In this document: in pieces, positions 42,192 to 46,470 of the stretch
Layout of the letters: every line of letters begins with the position of its first letter
Position numbering within the stretch: the stretch's first letter is position 1
Notes under the pieces: model-generated
Seen by the model: the letters and a program-made list of their open reading frames with translations, nothing else
The model's database searches: none
What the model was told of the DNA's origin: nothing
Program-made: the position numbers and the translations under genes
From: an uncultured Saprospiraceae bacterium
Lineage (GTDB): Bacteria > Bacteroidota > Bacteroidia > Chitinophagales > Saprospiraceae
Direction of reading: 5' to 3'
NCBI GenBank assembly: GCA_937923465.1
Contig: CALDUB010000203.1
Span: forward strand, 1 to 46,470
DNA: 46,470 nucleotides

Positions 42192-44570
42192 ATGAAGAAA
42201 TTTTTACTATTTATAGCGGCAATTTTTTGCTTTTCTACAGCAAATGCACAATTAAACATGGTCTTGCGTAGCGAGGTCCAATTCACTCAAGGCAGTCTTA
42301 ACGACGTCTGGGGATGGCATCACGAGGCAACAGGTAAAGAGTATGCTCTTGTTGGACGCACAGTTGGTACATCTGTGATTGACGTGACAGACCCAGATAA
42401 TCCAGTAGATGTTGGATTTTTTCCTGGAGCAAATTCAACTTGGAGAGATATTAAAACATGGGGCGATTATGCTTATGTGACGAATGAGCAAGACTTAGGT
42501 GTTGCAGTTCTTTACTTAGGTGATTTGCCTACAGGTGGTGACTTAACAGGATTTAACTGGGAACCAAATATTCCTGGTTTAGGACAATTGAATACTTGTC
42601 ACAATATTTACATTGACGAGTTTGGCTATGCATATCTTGCTGGTTGTGATTTAAACAATGGAGGTATGTTGATTGTAGATGTTTTCTCTACACCTGGTCA
42701 GCCAGAGTTCGTTTCGGCAGCACCAGCAGTTTACTCTCACGATGTTTTTACACGTGATAATAAAATGTACTCTTCTGAAATCTACGGTGGTGTATTCACT
42801 ATCTATGACGTGACAGATAAGCAGAATATTCCAGAATTGGGTTCTCAACCGACGCAATTTAACTTCACACACAACACGTGGTTGAGTGATGATAGTAATA
42901 CGATTTTCACTACAGATGAATTAGCAGATGCGCCAGTTGGAGCTTATGACATTTCAGACCCAGATGATATCGTAGAGTTGGACCAGTTTTTACCTTTGGA
43001 GACTTTAGGTGACGGTGTTATTCCTCACAATGTACACGTATGGCAAGATTGGTTAATCATTTCTTACTATACTGACGGCGGCATTGTAGTAGATGCTTCT
43101 GAACCAGATAACTTGATTGAAGTTGGTAATTTTGATACTTTCTTTGGTGCTGGTGCTGGTTTTAGCGGTTCTTGGGGTGCTTACCCATTCTTACCTTCTG
43201 AGACAGTTTTATTGACAGATATTGATAATGGTTTATACGTTGTTACACCTAATTACGTGCGCGCTTGTCGCGTTGAAGGTTTTGTAACAGATATTAATAC
43301 AGGTGCGGCGATTAACGGCGCAGATATTTCTATTGATGCTGACCAAGCCAATCAAGGAACGACTGATTTTACAGGAGAATACAAGACAGGTATTGCAACT
43401 GCGGGTACTTACAGTGTGACATACAGTGCACCTGGTTATACTTCTCAAACTTTGGAATTAACCTTAGAAAATGGTGTTATTGTCATGCAAGATGTTCAAT
43501 TGGGAGCATTAGAGTCATTCAGTGTAGCAGGTTTGACTTTACAAGCTGAAGACGGTTCTAATTTGGCAAATGCTGATGTTGCAGTTTTCAATGAAGAATT
43601 TAGTTTTACTACAACAAGTGATGCGAGCGGTAACTTCAATTTAGGAGCTGTTTTTACTGGTTCTTATACTGTTGTAGCAGGAAAGTGGGGTTACAACTAC
43701 GGGACAACTACTGTTGACGTTAGTGCAAATTCAACGGTAGAAGTAGAATTATCTGCTGGTTACCAAGACGATTTTGTATTTGATTACGAATGGAGTGCGA
43801 CTGGAAATGCAGAGACTGGAGATTGGGAACTTGGCGTACCTGTAGGTACAGACTTTGGCGGTAATGCGAGTAATCCAGATGCAGATGTAAGCAATGACTT
43901 AGGAGACATGGCTTATGTAACTGGTAATGGCGGCGGTGGAGCTGGTAATGATGATGTAGATGGCGGTTCAGTTGTCTTAACTTCTCCAGTTATGGACTTC
44001 ACCAACTATGGTGAGCCAGTAATTAACTACCGTTTGTGGTTTGTCAATGCAGGAGGTACAGGCAATCCAAACGATGAATTAACAGTTAGTATCAGTAATG
44101 GTACGGATGTAGTAGAATTGGAAAATATCAGCAACTCATTAGGTAGCTGGAGACCAAACTCTGTTAAACCATTAGACGGTTTGATTACTTACACAGACAA
44201 TATGACTCTTATCGTAGAGACAGCGGATGATAATCCTGGACACTTGGTAGAAGGTGGTTTTGATGCTTTTTTGGTGACGGATAACAATCCATTATCGACA
44301 GTTTATCAACCAGTTGGTTTTGCAGCATCTTTAGTTGCATCACCAAATCCATTCTCTGCAAATACAGTAATGGATTATACATTAGATACTGATTATACAG
44401 AAGCACGTTTTGTGGTTCACAATCAATTAGGTCAAGAAGTTGAGCTAGTGGAATTGACAGCAAATGCAGGGGCAGTTGCTTTGGGTGCTAAATTGACGAC
44501 AGGAATGTACTTCGTACGTTTAGAAGTTGACGGTACTTTGGTAGCTACAGAGAAGATTGTTAAAGACTAG
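42192..44570 (+). CDS. Choice-of-anchor B family protein with T9SS type A sorting domain
   Basis: This is a 792-residue secreted protein. Signal peptide MKKFLLFIAAIFCFSTANA is followed by the choice-of-anchor B region (about 20-350, DVWGWHHEATGKEYALVGRT, TWRDIKTWGDYAYVTNEQ, LNTCHNIYIDEFG). Two carboxypeptidase regulatory-like domains follow (about 355-440 and 443-515), then a beta-rich module (about 516-695). The C-terminal T9SS type A tail (about 710-792) carries SPNPFS, the HNQLGQEV strand and MYFVRLEVDG. It is expected to be exported by the T9SS that includes PorW in this window. Function is unknown; LVIP-like family roles are not established. Confidence 0.92.
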   Translation: MKKFLLFIAAIFCFSTANAQLNMVLRSEVQFTQGSLNDVWGWHHEATGKEYALVGRTVGTSVIDVTDPDNPVDVGFFPGANSTWRDIKTWGDYAYVTNEQDLGVAVLYLGDLPTGGDLTGFNWEPNIPGLGQLNTCHNIYIDEFGYAYLAGCDLNNGGMLIVDVFSTPGQPEFVSAAPAVYSHDVFTRDNKMYSSEIYGGVFTIYDVTDKQNIPELGSQPTQFNFTHNTWLSDDSNTIFTTDELADAPVGAYDISDPDDIVELDQFLPLETLGDGVIPHNVHVWQDWLIISYYTDGGIVVDASEPDNLIEVGNFDTFFGAGAGFSGSWGAYPFLPSETVLLTDIDNGLYVVTPNYVRACRVEGFVTDINTGAAINGADISIDADQANQGTTDFTGEYKTGIATAGTYSVTYSAPGYTSQTLELTLENGVIVMQDVQLGALESFSVAGLTLQAEDGSNLANADVAVFNEEFSFTTTSDASGNFNLGAVFTGSYTVVAGKWGYNYGTTTVDVSANSTVEVELSAGYQDDFVFDYEWSATGNAETGDWELGVPVGTDFGGNASNPDADVSNDLGDMAYVTGNGGGGAGNDDVDGGSVVLTSPVMDFTNYGEPVINYRLWFVNAGGTGNPNDELTVSISNGTDVVELENISNSLGSWRPNSVKPLDGLITYTDNMTLIVETADDNPGHLVEGGFDAFLVTDNNPLSTVYQPVGFAASLVASPNPFSANTVMDYTLDTDYTEARFVVHNQLGQEVELVELTANAGAVALGAKLTTGMYFVRLEVDGTLVATEKIVKD

Positions 44571-44644
44571 TTATTAGTTGTCAGTTGACCTTTATTGGTT
44601 GACAGACGATTATGACTTATACGCTTTTAATTTTTTTTAATGAA

Positions 44645-44685
44645 AAAATCCCGAACTCTTACATTACGTGAGAGTTCGGGATTTT
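44645..44685. terminator. Bidirectional terminator after the T9SS cargo gene
   Basis: A 15-bp perfect stem (44645-44659 with 44671-44685) around an 11-base loop, A-run on the left and T-run on the right, stops both the cargo gene and the minus-strand ORF at 44687. Confidence 0.93.
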
Positions 44686-44686
44686 C

Positions 44687-45001
44687 TTATTTTGGTAATT
44701 GATTGTACATCTTTTTACCAAATAGCTCTATAAATTTAGGGTCTAAAATTCTCCTTTGTTTGTCAAGCTCTGTTTCGGTGTTTTCATCACTCATAGCATC
44801 TCTCCATGTCCGGATATAGGTGGCATTTTCTTTATCAGAATTTGAAATAGCGACATACGCAAGTGTACCCTCGGGAATATTGAAGAAGTTTATTCTCATC
44901 TTTCCTGATAATTTTATTCCTATTTTTTCGCCATTAAAAACGTCTTCAGAAGTATATCGATTTTTACCTAACTGACCATTAATTTTTACAATTCTTAATT
45001 C
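44687..45001 (-). pseudogene. Probable remnant of an unrecognised gene
   Basis: The minus-strand frame is open for 104 codons from just after a TAA at 45002-45004, but contains no ATG, GTG or TTG until the ATG at 44897-44899. From there 70 residues follow (MRINFFNIPEGTLAYVAISN...NQLPK). The upstream codons read as ordinary protein (VKINGQLGKNRYTSEDVFNG), so the 5' end of a longer gene appears to have been lost or frameshifted. I do not recognise the family. The 70-residue product could still be made. It ends just before the bidirectional terminator. Confidence 0.5.
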
Positions 45002-45099
45002 TTATCCAGAATGCATATCCTAATTTCTTTGTTTTCTATGAAGAAGTGAACTTGGGGACAAATCAAAGCAGCCTTCCAACTTCCAACCACCAACTAATT

Positions 45100-46470
45100 C
45101 TAGAATTCACTCGTAAAGTGAAATACCACATCCATATGATTATCTTGCACCATTTTCAACGCATAAGGACTCTGAGCTAAATAAACCCAATTTCCCGCCA
45201 AATCCTTAGCCAAGTCAGCCTTTCTACGTTTGATGAATTCATCAAGTGCCGTTTTATTTTTTGAAGTCACCCAGCAAGCTTTGTGTAGCATCATAGGCTC
45301 AAAAGTAACACTGGCGCCATACTCATGTTTAAGACGGTATTGAATAACGTCAAATTGGAGCGCTCCAACCGTACCAATAATACGACGATTATTACTTTGA
45401 CGCGTGAAAAGCTGCGCAACACCTTCATCCATAAGTTGGGATAAGCCTTTGACCATTTGCTTTTGCTTCATCGGGTCAGCATTGTCTACATAACGGAATT
45501 GCTCAGGAGAGAAAGAAGGAATACCTTTGAAATGCAGTACTTCGCCACCTGTCAATGTATCTCCAATCTTAAAGTTTCCACTATCATACAGACCGACAAC
45601 ATCCCCTGGGAAAGCCTCGTCGATGACATTTTTCTTTGATGCCATGAAACTGGTCGGATTAGAAAACTTTATTTTACGCTCTTGACGAACGTGTAAGTAA
45701 TTGGTATTTCTTTCAAACTTTCCAGCACAAACGCGCATGAAGGCAATACGGTCACGGTGTTTCGGGTCCATATTTGCGTGAATTTTGAAAACAAAACCAG
45801 CAAACTGTTCCTCCGTTGGCACAACCATACGTTCCTCTGTCGGACGTGGTAAAGGGTTGGGAGCAATGTCTACAAAACAATCCAACATCTCTTTTACTCC
45901 AAAATTATTAATCGCCGAACCAAAGAAAACAGGATTAATTTCACCACGCATATAAGCATCTTGGTCAAACTTAGGATAGACCGTCGTCACCATTTCAACT
46001 TCTTCACGTAATTCATCCGCAGCTACCTTACCTACATATTCTTCTAACTCTGGGTCATCTAAATCCGTGAATTCTATCACATCTTCCCCTGTCTGTTTTC
46101 CGTGAGAGCTAAACAAAACTAACTTTTGCTCATAGATGTTATAAACACCCTGAAAGCGCTGTCCCATACCAATCGGCCAAGAAAGAGGCACTGCTTTTAA
46201 CCCCAGTTTGATTTCGATTTCATCCAATAAGTCCATTCCGTCCTTACCTTCTCTATCCATTTTATTGATAAAAACGATAATGGGCGTTTTACGCATCCGG
46301 CAGACACTAACTAGTTTTTCCGTTTGCTCCTCGACACCCTTCGCGACATCAATCACTACAATAGCACTATCTACTGCCGTCAAAGTACGGTAAGTATCCT
46401 CTGCAAAATCCTTGTGACCTGGTGTATCTAGGATATTAATTTTTCTACCTCGATACTCAAATCCCATGAC
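45100..46470 (-). CDS. prfC: Peptide chain release factor 3, C-terminal part (gene runs off right edge)
   Basis: RF3 is the GTPase that recycles RF1/RF2 from ribosomes. The frame is open to the window edge: the codon before MGFEYRGRK is GTC, so the true N terminus with the Walker A motif lies outside. Seen here are the switch II region NILDTPGHKDFAEDTYRTL, the guanine-specificity motif FINKMDRE, and the RF3-type domains with FVFKIHANMDPKHRDRIAF and VGALQFDVIQYRLKHEYG. At least 457 of about 530 residues are present. RF3 rather than EF-G is clear from the TYRTLTAVDSAI and AKGVEEQTEKL context. Confidence 0.96.
   Translation of the reverse strand, partial: VMGFEYRGRKINILDTPGHKDFAEDTYRTLTAVDSAIVVIDVAKGVEEQTEKLVSVCRMRKTPIIVFINKMDREGKDGMDLLDEIEIKLGLKAVPLSWPIGMGQRFQGVYNIYEQKLVLFSSHGKQTGEDVIEFTDLDDPELEEYVGKVAADELREEVEMVTTVYPKFDQDAYMRGEINPVFFGSAINNFGVKEMLDCFVDIAPNPLPRPTEERMVVPTEEQFAGFVFKIHANMDPKHRDRIAFMRVCAGKFERNTNYLHVRQERKIKFSNPTSFMASKKNVIDEAFPGDVVGLYDSGNFKIGDTLTGGEVLHFKGIPSFSPEQFRYVDNADPMKQKQMVKGLSQLMDEGVAQLFTRQSNNRRIIGTVGALQFDVIQYRLKHEYGASVTFEPMMLHKACWVTSKNKTALDEFIKRRKADLAKDLAGNWVYLAQSPYALKMVQDNHMDVVFHFTSEF

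Noticed and set aside
42651-43448. Minus-strand frames inside the T9SS cargo gene
   Set aside because: They are short, Cys/Arg/Ile-rich antisense translations opposite a long gene with signal peptide and sorting tail.

Overview
The window looks like a chromosomal segment of a Bacteroidota bacterium, probably from the Saprospiria side of the phylum. The support is a PorW/SprE lipoprotein of the type IX secretion system (T9SS), a choice-of-anchor B protein with a T9SS type A sorting tail, a GWxTD-domain protein, a DUF2723 membrane protein, an STN/carboxypeptidase-like TonB receptor, several TAnnTTTG-type promoter boxes and AT-rich sequence. The genus cannot be fixed from the sequence alone.

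Layout: (1) 1-1380 is the 5' part of an aconitase gene that runs off the left edge. (2) 1733-8675 is an accessory-looking stretch. It holds two separate 'small helical protein + HNH nuclease' gene pairs, two tandem Uma2 nuclease genes (one frameshifted) and two orphan proteins, placed around a large housekeeping-like DUF2723 membrane gene. (3) 8711-16115 holds PhzF, polyphosphate kinase, a DUF72 protein, a lipoprotein, a GWxTD protein and an M23 peptidase. (4) 16618-19620 is porW/sprE. (5) 19746-22586 is a same-strand cluster of MBL hydrolase, adenylate-forming enzyme and flavin-oxidase-fold protein. (6) 22788-23368 holds two tiny paralogous cysteine-rich lipoproteins. (7) 23466-27611 holds a GT39-like membrane glycosyltransferase behind mutS. 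(8) 27978-32221 holds a TonB receptor that starts with TTG, and a di-haem cytochrome c peroxidase. (9) 32377-40870 is almost all minus strand: prmC coupled to a zf-TFIIB protein, GNAT, HupE, UbiB-like kinase, DUF6010, endonuclease V, aroA and phoH. A tRNA-Thr(TGT) on the plus strand interrupts it. (10) 41231-44570 holds a SAM hydroxide adenosyltransferase and the T9SS cargo protein. (11) 44687-46470 holds a remnant-like ORF and the 3' part of prfC, which runs off the right edge.

Functionally the segment is mostly core metabolism (TCA cycle, shikimate pathway, polyphosphate), DNA repair (mutS, endonuclease V), translation termination (prmC, prfC) and envelope/T9SS biology. Strong intrinsic terminators close most convergent gene pairs.

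The points most worth following are the duplicated HNH two-gene modules, the frameshifted Uma2 duplicate with a near-identical 5' end, an intrinsic terminator inside the mutS leader, the paired tiny lipoproteins followed by a 20-bp perfect palindrome, and a short repeat family found just upstream of three minus-strand start codons. I saw no CRISPR array, insertion sequence, prophage or rRNA.
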